From: Anaerolineae bacterium | GTDB lineage: Bacteria > Chloroflexota > Anaerolineae > 4572-78 > J111 | Assembly: GCA_023151115.1 (NCBI GenBank) | Contig: JAKLJP010000039.1 | Span: 1-64,000, forward strand | Reading direction: 5' to 3' | DNA length: 64,000 bases | Part shown: piece after piece, positions 1-8,665 of the stretch | Layout of the letters: each line of letters starts with the position of its first letter | Position numbering within the stretch: position 1 is the stretch's first letter | Made by a program: the position numbers and the translations under genes | Notes under the pieces: generated by a model | The model's database searches: none | Told to the model about the DNA's origin: nothing | The model's input: the letters and a program-made list of their open reading frames with translations, nothing else

Positions 1-186
1 CTATGGATAATTTGAATTATTCAGCTTACCATAGGTTGTCTTACCTGGCAATATTTTTTAGAACTGAACGACCCTGGCAAACTTATGGCCTGCTACATGC
101 TACCTTGCTACCTGTTTTAGTGGCGAAAACTTTCCTGGAGAATCATATTATTGCCGGGTGTAGGGCCTTATGCTAAGATAGACTGG

Positions 187-2238
187 ATGACCCAGGCCAA
201 AACTCAGCCTTCATTCATAGCCAAATCGGACGACCATCCGTTGCTGCTGGTCATAATTTTGGCCGGGTTTGCCCTGCGACTCTACCGGCTGGGCGCTGAC
301 AGTTTGTGGTACGATGAGACGGTCAGTGCCTTTTTGGCCTCTGAGGCTACCACCGAACTGATTGCTCACACTGCCCGCGATATTCATCCGCCGGGCTATT
401 ATCTGCTACTCCACTTCTGGACTCTCGTTGCCGGCTCCAGCGAGTTTGTCCTGGCTTTTTTCTCGCTGGTCTTTGGACTGCTGCTGATTCCTTTGACCTA
501 CCAACTGGCCCGGTTATTAGCCAATCGGCAAGCGGCCATCTGGGCCGCTTTGCTGGTGGCCGTTTCTCCTTACCACCTCTGGTATTCGCAAGAGGTGCGG
601 ATGTACACCCTGGGCGCGGTGTTGGGAGTCTGCGCCGGGTACTGTGGCCTGCGCGCCTTATCTTGTCCTGACAAATCTGGCTCATCGCGTCTTTTCTGGG
701 CAGGTTATACCGCTGCTGCCGTGATGGGATTGTACACTCTTTATTACTTTGCTTTCCTGCTAATCGTTCTCAATGGGTTATTTTTTTTATATACCTTACG
801 CTCTACGCTTAACCAGACGGCGCTGCGCTCGCTTGTACTCACAAACGGGCTGGTGTTGCTGGCCTATTTGCCCTGGCTACCCACTGCCTGGCGACAGGCA
901 ACTGAGCCGCCCGTTCCACCGTGGCGTACTCTGGACAGCTTTTCCCCCTGGCCGATTTTGCTGGAAAGCTGGTCAGTTCTTTCCCTCGGCCAATCCGTCG
1001 AACCTGCCGCCATCTGGCCCATTCTGTGCTTAACTCTGGTCTTGTTCATCCTGGGCCTGCTCTATCTCAATTACCTGCCCACTTTCCAACCTTCCAACCC
1101 TCCAACCCTCCAACCCTCCAACCTCTTTCTTCTCCTCTACACCTTCGGCCCGCTGCTGCTGATTTATCTACTTTCCTTTTTTACTCCCCTCTACCACGTC
1201 CGCTACCTGTTCACTTACTCACCCGCCTTTTACATTATCCTGGGCGCGGGGTTGGCCTGGTTGAACCTGCGCACCGGGCGCTGGCTAACTCTGATTGCCG
1301 CCAGCTTGTTGGTGGTCGCCTGCGGTTTTTCGAGCTACCAATACTACTTCAATCCGCGCTACCGCGCCGACGATTATCGGGCGGCGGTTGATTTTATTCA
1401 GAGTCACTGGCAACCGGGCGATATGATTCTGGCCAATGCAGGTTATGTCTACACTGCTTACTTATACTACAATGAGATGCCAAACCTTCAACGCCAGCGG
1501 CTGGCGCCTTATCAAAAACCGGCTGATACGAGTCAGCCCTTGCTTTTGCAAACCGGCTCGGTGGACGGCAGCCCGCAGTTGGGCTGGGGCGACCCCCAGG
1601 CCGATTTTTATGCCATGAGCGCCGCCGAGACCGTGACCGCGCTCGAAGCCGTGTCGCAGGATTTTGCTCGGTTGTGGGTCTTGCGCGCCTACGACACCGT
1701 CACCGATCCTAACGGCCTGATCCGGGCCTGGCTGGCCGAACAGACCATCCCGCTGGAAGATGAACTCTTTGCCGGGGAAAGTAACATCCGGGCGCAGGGT
1801 TTTCTTTTGTCGGGGGCCAACGCTTTGCTGCAGCAGAACCAGACCGTTCAATTTGCCGATGGCCTGACCCTGGCAGGCTGGTCGCTGCCGGATCAACAGT
1901 GGCAGAGCGGGCAGGCTATCCCAATCAAATTGTGGTGGCGGGCGGAGAGCCGGCCCGGTGTGGATTACAAAATGTCTCTCAAACTGTGGACGCCCACCGC
2001 CGAACTGGCCGCTCAGGGGCAGGACACATGGCCGGTCGGGACACTTTACCGGACGACAGCCTGGCCTATTGGTCAGAATGTCTACCAGGCTACCGCAATT
2101 ACCCTACCGCCTCATCTGGCCCCCGGCCAATACTGGCTCAACGTGGAGTTGTATCACCCTGACACCGGCCTGCCGCTGTCCCGCCTCGATGGGGAAGACC
2201 CGGTGGTGACGCTTGGCTCGGTGCTGGTTAAAGGCTGA
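187..2238 (+). CDS. GT39-family (GT-C) membrane glycosyltransferase
   Basis: A 683-residue multi-pass membrane protein resembling dolichyl-phosphate-mannose/ArnT-type glycosyltransferases, which move a sugar from a polyprenyl-phosphate donor at the outer face of the membrane. The first external loop carries the acidic motif in SLWYDETVSAF, and HPPGYYLLLHFW follows, both typical of GT39/GT83 proteins. About ten hydrophobic segments follow to residue ~400. The C-terminal ~120 residues form a soluble, probably beta-sandwich region (LTLAGWSLPDQQW to VTLGSVLVKG) that recurs in the DUF2079 protein at 3958. I chose ATG 187; an in-frame non-ATG extension reaches 151 but has no ribosome site. The segment read PTFQPSNPPTLQPS comes from a CCAACCCT repeat (1084-1123). 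Acceptor and donor are unknown. Confidence 0.8.
   Translation: MTQAKTQPSFIAKSDDHPLLLVIILAGFALRLYRLGADSLWYDETVSAFLASEATTELIAHTARDIHPPGYYLLLHFWTLVAGSSEFVLAFFSLVFGLLLIPLTYQLARLLANRQAAIWAALLVAVSPYHLWYSQEVRMYTLGAVLGVCAGYCGLRALSCPDKSGSSRLFWAGYTAAAVMGLYTLYYFAFLLIVLNGLFFLYTLRSTLNQTALRSLVLTNGLVLLAYLPWLPTAWRQATEPPVPPWRTLDSFSPWPILLESWSVLSLGQSVEPAAIWPILCLTLVLFILGLLYLNYLPTFQPSNPPTLQPSNLFLLLYTFGPLLLIYLLSFFTPLYHVRYLFTYSPAFYIILGAGLAWLNLRTGRWLTLIAASLLVVACGFSSYQYYFNPRYRADDYRAAVDFIQSHWQPGDMILANAGYVYTAYLYYNEMPNLQRQRLAPYQKPADTSQPLLLQTGSVDGSPQLGWGDPQADFYAMSAAETVTALEAVSQDFARLWVLRAYDTVTDPNGLIRAWLAEQTIPLEDELFAGESNIRAQGFLLSGANALLQQNQTVQFADGLTLAGWSLPDQQWQSGQAIPIKLWWRAESRPGVDYKMSLKLWTPTAELAAQGQDTWPVGTLYRTTAWPIGQNVYQATAITLPPHLAPGQYWLNVELYHPDTGLPLSRLDGEDPVVTLGSVLVKG
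1084..1123. repeat. CCAACCCT short tandem repeat inside the GT39 gene
   Basis: Five near-copies of the word CCAACC(C)T lie in frame inside the glycosyltransferase gene and encode a Pro/Ser/Thr-rich loop between two predicted membrane helices. The composition is unlike the surrounding codons and resembles the repeated words seen in intergenic regions of this window. Confidence 0.6.
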
Positions 2239-2309
2239 GGCTAAGATTGATCTCATATCCTTAGCCTCAGCCTTGCTGGTGAGTAGCTACAAAATTAGCG
2301 CCCAAAAAA

Positions 2310-2338
2310 TTAGGCAAAACTTTTGATAATGGTATAAT
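2310..2338 (+). promoter_or_regulatory. Sigma-70-like promoter, probably giving a leaderless mRNA
   Basis: A perfect TATAAT lies at 2333-2338, preceded 17 bp upstream by a weak TTAGGC -35 box. The next start codon is at 2345, 6 bp past the -10 box, where transcription would start. No Shine-Dalgarno sequence precedes it, so the mRNA is probably leaderless. Confidence 0.55.
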
Positions 2339-2344
2339 CCGGCT

Positions 2345-2746
2345 ATGACACAAAACAAACCGAGAATTGTTTCATTGCAGCCGATCGTCTTGGGCGACAA
2401 CCGCCGGGTGACGATGGAATTGGTGGTTGAAAACCTGCCGGCGGTTTTTGCCAACGTGGCCTTTACTATGCCCGATATGCTTGATCCAGCGCCGGCCGGG
2501 CCGCCCAAGCCCGCTGCCGACGTTCCCAGTCCTTACCCTAATCTTGAACTCAGCATCCTCAACCGTCACCGCCAGCAAGTTGCCAGCCTCTTTATTGTCG
2601 AGCACAAGGAAGAATTTACGGCACTAACTATGCATTTGCGCCAGCCGGACCTCCAGGAAGATTATACGGCCCGCGCCGAAATGACCTACCAGGACGAAGT
2701 TTTAGATGTGGTTGAAACTTCGTTTAGGCTGCGCCAGGCCAATTGA
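2345..2746 (+). CDS. Small conserved-looking protein of unknown function
   Basis: A 133-residue soluble protein that I do not recognise. It has no signal peptide or membrane segment. Alternating hydrophobic strands (RRVTMELVVENLP, ASLFIVEHKEEFTALTMHL, YTARAEMTYQDEVLDVVETSF) suggest an all-beta fold, with a Pro/Ala-rich insertion in the middle (PAPAGPPKPAADVPSPYP). The ATG sits 6 bp after a TATAAT box, so translation is probably leaderless. The stop codon lies 2 bp before the next gene's ATG, so it is very likely co-transcribed and translationally coupled with the M50-like protease at 2749. Codon use matches its neighbours, which supports a real gene. Confidence 0.7.
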   Translation: MTQNKPRIVSLQPIVLGDNRRVTMELVVENLPAVFANVAFTMPDMLDPAPAGPPKPAADVPSPYPNLELSILNRHRQQVASLFIVEHKEEFTALTMHLRQPDLQEDYTARAEMTYQDEVLDVVETSFRLRQAN

Positions 2747-2748
2747 GT

Positions 2749-3882
2749 ATGGAAACCCTCTTTCCCTTTTTGCATTGGACCAACCTACTGATTATCCCCG
2801 GTTTATTGCTGGGCTACACCGTCCATGAGTTGGGGCACGCGCTGGCCGCCTATTTCTTGGGCGACTTCTCTCAGGTCGAGCGCGGCAAGATTACCCTGAA
2901 TCCCCTTGTTCATGTCTCCTGGGCCGGGATGGTCGCTTTTTTGATATTTGGCCTGGACTGGGCCGGGTTTATTGCCTTTTTGTTCTTTAGCCTGGGTTGG
3001 CCCAAGCCCCTGCGCGTCAATCCCCAAAACTTCAAGCGCGGTTACCTGGATGTGTGCCTGGTAGCCCTCTCCGGCCCCGCCGCCAGCCTGACCTTTGGGT
3101 TGGCCGGGCTAATGTTGACTCTCGTCATCGCGGCAACATTAGTCTATACCAGCGGGGTCAGCACTGATCAGGTTTATCCTTTTCTCTTCCGGGTAGACAA
3201 CACCCTCCCCTCCACTCTGGATGCGCAGGCTCTATCCATCGCCTTTACCGGTTATATCGGCGTGACCAGTTTATGGCTGACCGCTATCAGTCTAATCCCT
3301 TTGCCCGGCTTGGATGGTTTTGCCGCTCTGGTTAGTCTGATTACTTTTCTGCGCGAGCGAAAGCGCAAGACTCAACCACGCCAGCCGGCGCCGGCCCGGC
3401 ATCCGCTCATGCTGCTCAATCAGTATCATCGCCGCAACAATGCCGCCGATATTCACTTTAAGGCCGGGGCCGAGTACCACGAGGCCCAGCAGTATGAGGA
3501 TGCCATAGCCCGTTATCAGCAAGCTATCCGCAACGATTCCAACTTTGGCCCGGCTTATATCAACCTGGGGCTGGCCCATCTGGCCCTGGGCCATCGCCAG
3601 CGAGCCATCCAGTCCTTCCGCGGGGCGGTCCAACGGGCCGACGACAAAAAATCACAAGAGACAGCCTGGCAGCAGTTACACGAATTGAGCGAAATTTCCC
3701 CCACAAACCCGGAAACGGCCAGGGAAAGCATGGTAGAAATGGGCGCGGCCCCCTGGACCGATACCCAACCGCGCCCCAATTGGGTTCACCTGGGGCTGGG
3801 GAGCGCCGCCTTGTTTGTCTGCGCCCTTTTGCTATATGGTTATCTCATCATCCAGCTTTTTAAGCTGCTCCAGACACAATAA
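2749..3882 (+). CDS. Site-2 protease-like (M50) membrane protein with TPR repeats
   Basis: A 377-residue membrane protein. The zinc-metalloprotease motif VHELGHALAAYFLGD (HExxH) lies near residue 27, and the second motif LIPLPGLDGF near residue 185 is the LDG motif of the M50 family, so the active site looks complete. Members cleave substrates within the membrane. After four to five hydrophobic segments comes a cytoplasmic TPR pair (residues ~235-305, e.g. YEDAIARYQQAIRNDSNFGP) and then a C-terminal membrane helix. TPRs probably bind a partner or substrate. ATG 2749 is preferred; a TTG two codons upstream overlaps the stop of the previous gene. Substrate unknown. Confidence 0.75.
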   Translation: METLFPFLHWTNLLIIPGLLLGYTVHELGHALAAYFLGDFSQVERGKITLNPLVHVSWAGMVAFLIFGLDWAGFIAFLFFSLGWPKPLRVNPQNFKRGYLDVCLVALSGPAASLTFGLAGLMLTLVIAATLVYTSGVSTDQVYPFLFRVDNTLPSTLDAQALSIAFTGYIGVTSLWLTAISLIPLPGLDGFAALVSLITFLRERKRKTQPRQPAPARHPLMLLNQYHRRNNAADIHFKAGAEYHEAQQYEDAIARYQQAIRNDSNFGPAYINLGLAHLALGHRQRAIQSFRGAVQRADDKKSQETAWQQLHELSEISPTNPETARESMVEMGAAPWTDTQPRPNWVHLGLGSAALFVCALLLYGYLIIQLFKLLQTQ

Positions 3883-3884
3883 CC

Positions 3885-3956
3885 CGTAAAACGTAAAACG
3901 TAATGATCTATTGACAGGCTAAATTTACGTTTTGCGGTTTACGTTTTACGTTTTAC
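3885..3956. repeat. Mirrored-word intergenic repeat (CGTAAAA words)
   Basis: The left arm 3885-3903 is made of CGTAAAA words and the right arm 3939-3956 is its reverse complement (TTACG and TTTTACG words), around a 35-base spacer. The right arm ends 1 bp before the DUF2079 start codon, so a transcript would hide the start in a hairpin. Similar mirrored repeats built from other words occur elsewhere in this window. Confidence 0.75.
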
Positions 3957-3957
3957 A

Positions 3958-6402
3958 ATGACAAACCGCCCTGCCCCCCTCATCTCCATCTTGCTCATTT
4001 TAGCAATGGCCGGCTATGCGGCTTTTTTTAGCGCGCAGCTCTTGTTGCATTACTACTCTTTCGGCTCGCGCTCGCTGGATTTGGGCAATATGGACCAGGC
4101 CATCTGGAATACTCTGCATGGCCGGCCCTTTCATCAAACCAACCAACCGGGCGCAACCAACCGCCTCAGCCTGCACGTCGAACCGATTTTGCTGCCGATT
4201 TCGCTGCTTTATCTCCTTTACAGCGGCCCCGAAATCCTCTTTGTATTTCAAAGTATCGTTGTGGCTTTGGGCGCAATTCCGGTATTCGCCCTGGCCCGCT
4301 TCAAACTCCACAATGACGGCCTGGCCCTTATTTTTGCCCTGGTTTACCTGATGTTCCCGGCCATCCAGGGGGCTACGTTGCTCGACTTTCACGCGGTGAC
4401 CTTGGCCCCTACCTTTCTGTTGGCCGCTTTTTACACCCTCGAAACCCGGCGGCCCGGCCTATTTGCCCTGTTTGCCATCCTGGCCACCGCCTGCAAAGAA
4501 GATATGACCTTATTGGTCATGATGCTGGGCTTTTACGCGCTGTTTATCAACCGGCAGTATCGCCTGGGTTTGCTGACCATTGCCCTATGCGCGCTGTGGG
4601 CGTTTGTGGCCGTTTTTGTCATTCCCCCGGCCTTTGCCGGCAGCGAAAATATTCATTGGAATCGTTACGGCCACCTGGGAGACAGCCCGCTTAATATTGT
4701 CTTAAATTTTTTCCTCCAGCCGCAGCTTGTGCTGAATCACCTGCAAAAAGTCCAGGCCCTCGATTACCTGCGCCTGCTGCTGACCCCGACGGCCTTCACC
4801 GCGCTGCTCAACCCGGTGACCTTACTGCTGGCTCTGCCCTCGCTGGGCATCAACCTGCTCAGCAATTTTCCGCCCATGCAGCGCGCCAACAGCCTCATTT
4901 ATGCCGCGCCGATTGTACCTGCCGTGATAATTAGCAGCATTTATGGCGTTGCCAACCTTAAACGAATGGGCGAATGGCGAAGGGCGAAGGGGATGTTCTC
5001 ACGCCTCACGCCTCACGCTTCACGCGCCACGCCGCTTTTTAATAGCTTCGTGGGCTTAGTCATTCTTACGGCTTCGCTTGGCTACCATTTCTTCTACGGT
5101 TACTTTCCCTGGGGCGGGCAGTTTCGAGGGTGGGAAGAGGTGACGGACCATCACCGCCGGGCCGAGCGGATTTTTGCCCAAATTCCGCCCGAAGCGGCCC
5201 TGTCGGCCCACGACCGGCTGAATCCCCACGTTAGCCAGCGGCAAACGCTCTACATTTTTAACCGCCTCGAAGATGCCGATCACATTGTGCTGGATGTGAC
5301 CGAAGACTCCTGGCCGCTGCACCCGGTCGAACTACGGCATCAAGTTGATCAATTTTTGGAGAGAGGCTTTGGGGTAGTAGATGCCTTTGATGGTTATCTG
5401 CTGCTGGCCAAAAACCGGCCCGACCTGCCGGCAGAGCTACCCGACGCCTTCTTTGATTTCGCCCGCATCCCCGATCCGGTGGCTTTTCAGCCCCAGTTCC
5501 CGGCGGACGTGACGTTTGACGACAAATTAAAATTGTTGGGCTATGATCTGAGCTATGGGGCGCACGAGGAGCGTTTGCCGGTGGTAACATTGTATTGGCA
5601 GGCGTTGGCGCCGCTGGAGCAAAACTACCGGCTCTGGCCTTTTTTTATAGATCGCCAGGGCAAGCTGATCGAAGATACCGGCGAACGCCCGCTGGTGACG
5701 CTGCTGTGGTATTCCACCTCGCGCTGGTCGCCTGATGAAGTAATTCTGACTCGCACCCTGCCCTGGGACTTGGGCGATGAGTTCACCTTGGCTGTCGGCG
5801 TGGCTGAGGATGCGGGAGGCGAGGAGGCGAAGACAAGCGGAGGCTGGGCCGACTTGGCGCAAAGGTTACCAATTACTGAAGTTGACGAGGGGCTTTATCT
5901 ATTTGAAAACAAAACCTGGGCCAGATTGGGTACGTTTCAGCGCACCGGGCGGGACAGTTATGCGCCGGTGGTCCCCGCTTCACCGCCGTCGTTGCAACCG
6001 CATCAGGTTGAGTTTTGGCATCTCATTCAACTGCAAGGCGTTGATCTGCCCGCCTCCCCCCTTCGCCCCGGCGACTCCCTCCCTTTCACCCTCGCCTGGC
6101 AGAGCACTGCCCTCATCACGGTTGATTTGAAGACCTTTGTTCATCTGCTGGATCAAAACGGCCAGGTTGTGGCTCAATTAGATTGGACGCCCCAGGACAG
6201 CCTGGGCTACCTACCCACCACCGCCTGGCAGCCCCATCGCCCGGTGGTTGACCGGCAAACGCTAATCCTGCCCGCCGAGATGACCCCCGGCGAATATCGG
6301 CTGGTAGCCGGCTGGTATTATCCGGTCACCGGCGACCGGCTGCCGGTGACTGCCGGCGGGAGTGGGGATTCGGTGGAGGTGGGGGGAGTAGTGGTGAAAT
6401 AG
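3958..6402 (+). CDS. DUF2079 polytopic membrane protein with duplicated C-terminal beta domain
   Basis: An 814-residue protein. The N-terminal half is a multi-pass membrane domain with the DUF2079 hallmarks SLDLGNMDQAIWNT and LHVEPILLPISLLY, a GT-C-like fold of unproven activity. Residues ~525-640 and ~690-810 are two related soluble modules (KLLGYDLSYG..VTLYWQAL and IQLQGVDLP..FTLAWQST..FVHLLDQNGQ), similar to the tail of the GT39 protein at 187, so they may be a carbohydrate- or surface-binding module. An in-frame stretch at about 4970-5035 reads RMGEWRRAKGMFSRLTPHASRATP and derives from intergenic-type repeat words. There is no clear ribosome site; the start abuts the mirrored repeat. Confidence 0.75.
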   Translation: MTNRPAPLISILLILAMAGYAAFFSAQLLLHYYSFGSRSLDLGNMDQAIWNTLHGRPFHQTNQPGATNRLSLHVEPILLPISLLYLLYSGPEILFVFQSIVVALGAIPVFALARFKLHNDGLALIFALVYLMFPAIQGATLLDFHAVTLAPTFLLAAFYTLETRRPGLFALFAILATACKEDMTLLVMMLGFYALFINRQYRLGLLTIALCALWAFVAVFVIPPAFAGSENIHWNRYGHLGDSPLNIVLNFFLQPQLVLNHLQKVQALDYLRLLLTPTAFTALLNPVTLLLALPSLGINLLSNFPPMQRANSLIYAAPIVPAVIISSIYGVANLKRMGEWRRAKGMFSRLTPHASRATPLFNSFVGLVILTASLGYHFFYGYFPWGGQFRGWEEVTDHHRRAERIFAQIPPEAALSAHDRLNPHVSQRQTLYIFNRLEDADHIVLDVTEDSWPLHPVELRHQVDQFLERGFGVVDAFDGYLLLAKNRPDLPAELPDAFFDFARIPDPVAFQPQFPADVTFDDKLKLLGYDLSYGAHEERLPVVTLYWQALAPLEQNYRLWPFFIDRQGKLIEDTGERPLVTLLWYSTSRWSPDEVILTRTLPWDLGDEFTLAVGVAEDAGGEEAKTSGGWADLAQRLPITEVDEGLYLFENKTWARLGTFQRTGRDSYAPVVPASPPSLQPHQVEFWHLIQLQGVDLPASPLRPGDSLPFTLAWQSTALITVDLKTFVHLLDQNGQVVAQLDWTPQDSLGYLPTTAWQPHRPVVDRQTLILPAEMTPGEYRLVAGWYYPVTGDRLPVTAGGSGDSVEVGGVVVK
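4966..5031. repeat. Repeat-derived insert inside the DUF2079 gene
   Basis: The words GGCGAA/GGGCGAAG on the left and TCACGCCTCACGC on the right lie in frame between two membrane segments of the DUF2079 protein. They resemble mirrored-word intergenic repeats. The reading frame stays open, so the insert is tolerated as a cytoplasmic or external loop. Confidence 0.5.
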
Positions 6403-6695
6403 TATCTGCCCGTTCAAGTTAAGGGAGGGATTCCTTAAGGATAACTGGTAAGAAGACAGGGCGGCAATAGTATGCGGCGCAGTGCCTATTAACAGATGTT
6501 TAGACTCCAGCCCTGTGTCGCAGAAGGCGTTATCAGCCAGACAAAGAGCACAAATGGCCTGTTCATATACTTGTTCCCCTCAATGACCTCAAGTTAAAGG
6601 CGGACGTAATGCCTCTTATTTTTCATGGCCCCTTTGTTTTTACGGTAACAGCGTCCAGTTCTGTTAATCCAGCCGGCAAATCACGAAAACCCGGA
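6403..6695. other. Intergenic stretch with a possible degraded coding remnant
   Basis: No intact gene is visible. Read on the minus strand, the part next to the IS1595 end gives a short coding-like run (PPGFRDLPAGLTELDAVTVK) that ends in stops. I cannot assign it to a family. The rest shows no clear promoter, hairpin or repeat. Confidence 0.3.
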
Positions 6696-7671
6696 GGCTC
6701 ATGTTAAGAACAAGTGCGAGTAACTAAAAGAGAAATGAAGGAGGGATCTATTCGCTTCAAATTGATGCCGAACTCGCAGATAGCTATGTAACCGCTGAGG
6801 TACTTTTTGTGTACGCCGCGTAAAGGGCGTAAGAAGTTGCGAACCCCCGTCCACATGCCTTTGACCGTATTGACGTGAACCTCGCGGATGCCATCGCCAT
6901 CGTCATCGCGGGCCCACTCTTTTTTCCCGTGACAAACGGTAGCATGCGGACGAATGAGGTGATTGTAGCCCTGCCATTCATCGGTATTGACGATTGTGCC
7001 CGCTTGGGTGAAGGCGTGAACGTGTTTTTCCAGCGTTTCCCGGTCGGTATGATGGACGACTGCCAACCGCACTTGCCCACTCTCACGGCCGACCGTCCCA
7101 ATCACAGGGGGGCGGTCATTATCGTAAGTGCCGTGTCCTCGCTGTTTATTGGCTCGACAGCGGGGTGGATCGTCTGGGTCCGGATGATAGTCCCCTTTTT
7201 TCCCCCGCGTTCTGAAACATCTCGTCTGTTTCAGTCCGTTCATCGGTTAAGGGGGTCTGGGGTTGGTGGTCTTGAGCATTGGCTTGAATTTCGTGGCGGA
7301 CCTCAAGCACAGTTTGCCGACTGACCCCCAGTTCACGGGCAATTTCGGCACTGGGTTGCCCTTTGGTCCCCCCCCGCAACAACAGTACCGCCTGGGCCGG
7401 ACGAAAGTACCTCCCTTCAAAGACGGTCCGGCTATAAAGATTGTAAATACCCTGGCACACGGTACAGCGGTAGACCATCAGCTGGCTGATCTTGGTTTGC
7501 CGGAACTCACGGGCTTGATTTAGTCCTGCCTCACAGTGGGGACACTTCAACCCCTCAGGATGAAAGTGTTTCGATAGCCACTGGCTGCTAAGTTCATCAT
7601 CTAACAAATCTACGATTGGAAAGTCCATACCGATAGTTTACCATATCTTGCACTTGTTCTATACATGAGCC
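6696..7671 (-). mobile_element. IS1595-family insertion sequence, both ends present
   Basis: The element is 976 bp with terminal inverted repeats of 22 bp: 6696-6717 and the reverse complement of 7650-7671 agree at 20 of 22 positions (both start GGCTCATGT and end AGAACAAGTGC). It encodes one transposase on the minus strand. I see no flanking direct repeat, so the target duplication has been lost or one flank was deleted. On the right it abuts a truncated ISAzo13-type gene with no spacer. Confidence 0.8.
6704..7628 (-). pseudogene. IS1595-family transposase, frameshifted at a poly-A run
   Basis: The N-terminal part (from 7628) has a zinc-ribbon (CPHCEAG and CTVCQG pairs) and a helix-turn-helix (EIARELGVSRQTVLEV), as in IS1595 transposases. 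The ISXO2-like catalytic part is in another frame: ETDEMFQNAGEK, then GDYHPDPDDPP, RGHGTYDNDRPP, TDEWQGYNHL and VNTVKGMWTG. The frames meet at a run of six A residues (minus strand; 7196-7201 on plus), where five would restore one ORF. This may be an inactivating insertion, transcriptional slippage making full-length protein, or a sequencing error. Catalytic Asp/Glu/Lys-type residues otherwise look intact, so the inactivation, if real, is recent. Confidence 0.75.
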
Positions 7672-8113
7672 TGATGCTTTTTGAGCAACTTGCCAATTAC
7701 GGTTCGACTGACCTGAATTTCATATCGTTCAGCCAACCGTTGGGCAATTTCCCACGGATACAAGTTCGTCCAGTGGATGGTCTCGTCCATCGGGTCACCA
7801 GCTGTATCGTACTTTAAGACCTCTAAGAATTTCTGGTCAATATCGGGATGAGTTTCATCATATCGCTTTCGGCCACCACCAGGCTGCCTTATTCGTTTTT
7901 TTTAGCGGCCTCTTGGGGGCTTAACTCGTGCAATTCTTTCAGCCCTTTGAGGACCGTCTTACGACTACAGCCTAGCACCCGGCTAATGTACGCTACCCCA
8001 CCTCGGCCAAATTTCATGGCTTCTACGCCGGCGTAGCATCTTTGATCTTTTTCATTCAAGGTCTCATAGAACTTTTTCATCTTTTGTTCTATGCTCTGAT
8101 GATAGGGGGTCAT
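7672..8113 (-). pseudogene. ISAzo13-type transposase, 5' fragment with frameshift
   Basis: The start is ATG at 8113 (MTPYHQSIEQKMKKF). The protein shows the N-terminal features of ISAzo13 transposases: YAGVEAMKFGRGGVAYISR, LGCSRKTVLKGLKEL, then RQPGGGRKRYDET and GDPMDETIHWTNLYPWEIAQ. The two parts are in different frames, split at a run of eight A residues (7896-7903 on plus); seven would restore the frame. The gene stops abruptly at the IS1595 terminal repeat (7671), and its catalytic remainder is not found on the far side of that element, so it was truncated by deletion or recombination. Confidence 0.7.
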
Positions 8114-8274
8114 AGTTCTCGTGCCTTTGTGATTTACAAACTAACCAGCATACCCCCTCGACCCTGACCTGGCAAATTTCTGTTGCCTTTCAAATTATTG
8201 GGTAACTTATTTAATTCTCATTCCTTAACCAATTATGTCAATACTTCCGAGAACCCATAGATAGAGTAAAATGG
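8114..8274. other. Intergenic, AT-rich, no feature recognised
   Basis: This lies between the start of the ISAzo13 fragment and the ISAs1 remnant. It probably contains the old outer end of the ISAzo13 element, but I could not identify a matching inverted end or a target duplication. Confidence 0.3.
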
Positions 8275-8476
8275 GGTTTTTCGGGTCCGCGATGTGAGTT
8301 ACGATGAAGATCGCCGGCACGGACGTAAGATTACCCCGGCCTTGTCCCTATTTCGCAACCTGGCCATCAATCTGCTCCGGCAAGAAGGTTATACCTACAT
8401 CCCGGATGGCTGGCGTGATTTGGCCAGCCAACCTGATCGCGGTCTTCATCTTCTATACAAAAGATTAAACAACTGA
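8275..8476 (+). pseudogene. C-terminal remnant of an ISAs1-type transposase
   Basis: The reading FRVRDVSYDEDRRHGRK followed by PALSLFRNLAINLLRQEGY matches the end of ISAs1-family transposases (VRDV.F.ED..R.R.G.. ..L..LRN.AI.LLR..G). Only about 65 codons remain. There is no upstream catalytic region and no start codon of its own. The piece ends at TGA/TAA stops near 8476. Confidence 0.6.
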
Positions 8477-8485
8477 TAACCCCTA

Positions 8486-8665
8486 GGAACCAGCTACACC
8501 CTGGTCAACGGCGAATACAAGGCCACGCTGCAAGAAGATGGTGAAAACCTTATCTTGGCCGTTTCATTTCGGCGGATAGTGCCAGAGCCGGGAGGATCGC
8601 TGGGGTGGCATAGGTATGCGTACGGAAGTAATAATCCACCCCGATATATAGATCTAACGGTTTAA
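8486..8665 (+). pseudogene. RHS-repeat core remnant
   Basis: The reading VPEPGGSLGWHRYAYGSNNP then PRYIDLT resembles the conserved end of RHS core domains (..VPEPG.PQ..NRY.Y..NNPL.Y.DP.G). Just upstream FISADS is present in a different frame (8563-8580), which is the usual neighbouring motif, so a small indel separates them. The preceding 8486-8562 gives GTSYTLVNGEYKATLQEDGE, which I do not recognise. No start codon or full RHS repeat is present. It is a decayed fragment in the insertion-sequence zone. Confidence 0.5.

Noticed and set aside
1..150. Possible coding end or promoter before the GT39 gene
   Set aside because: No convincing promoter or ORF; only GCTACATGCTACCTTGCTAC words like those in the 48467 repeat.
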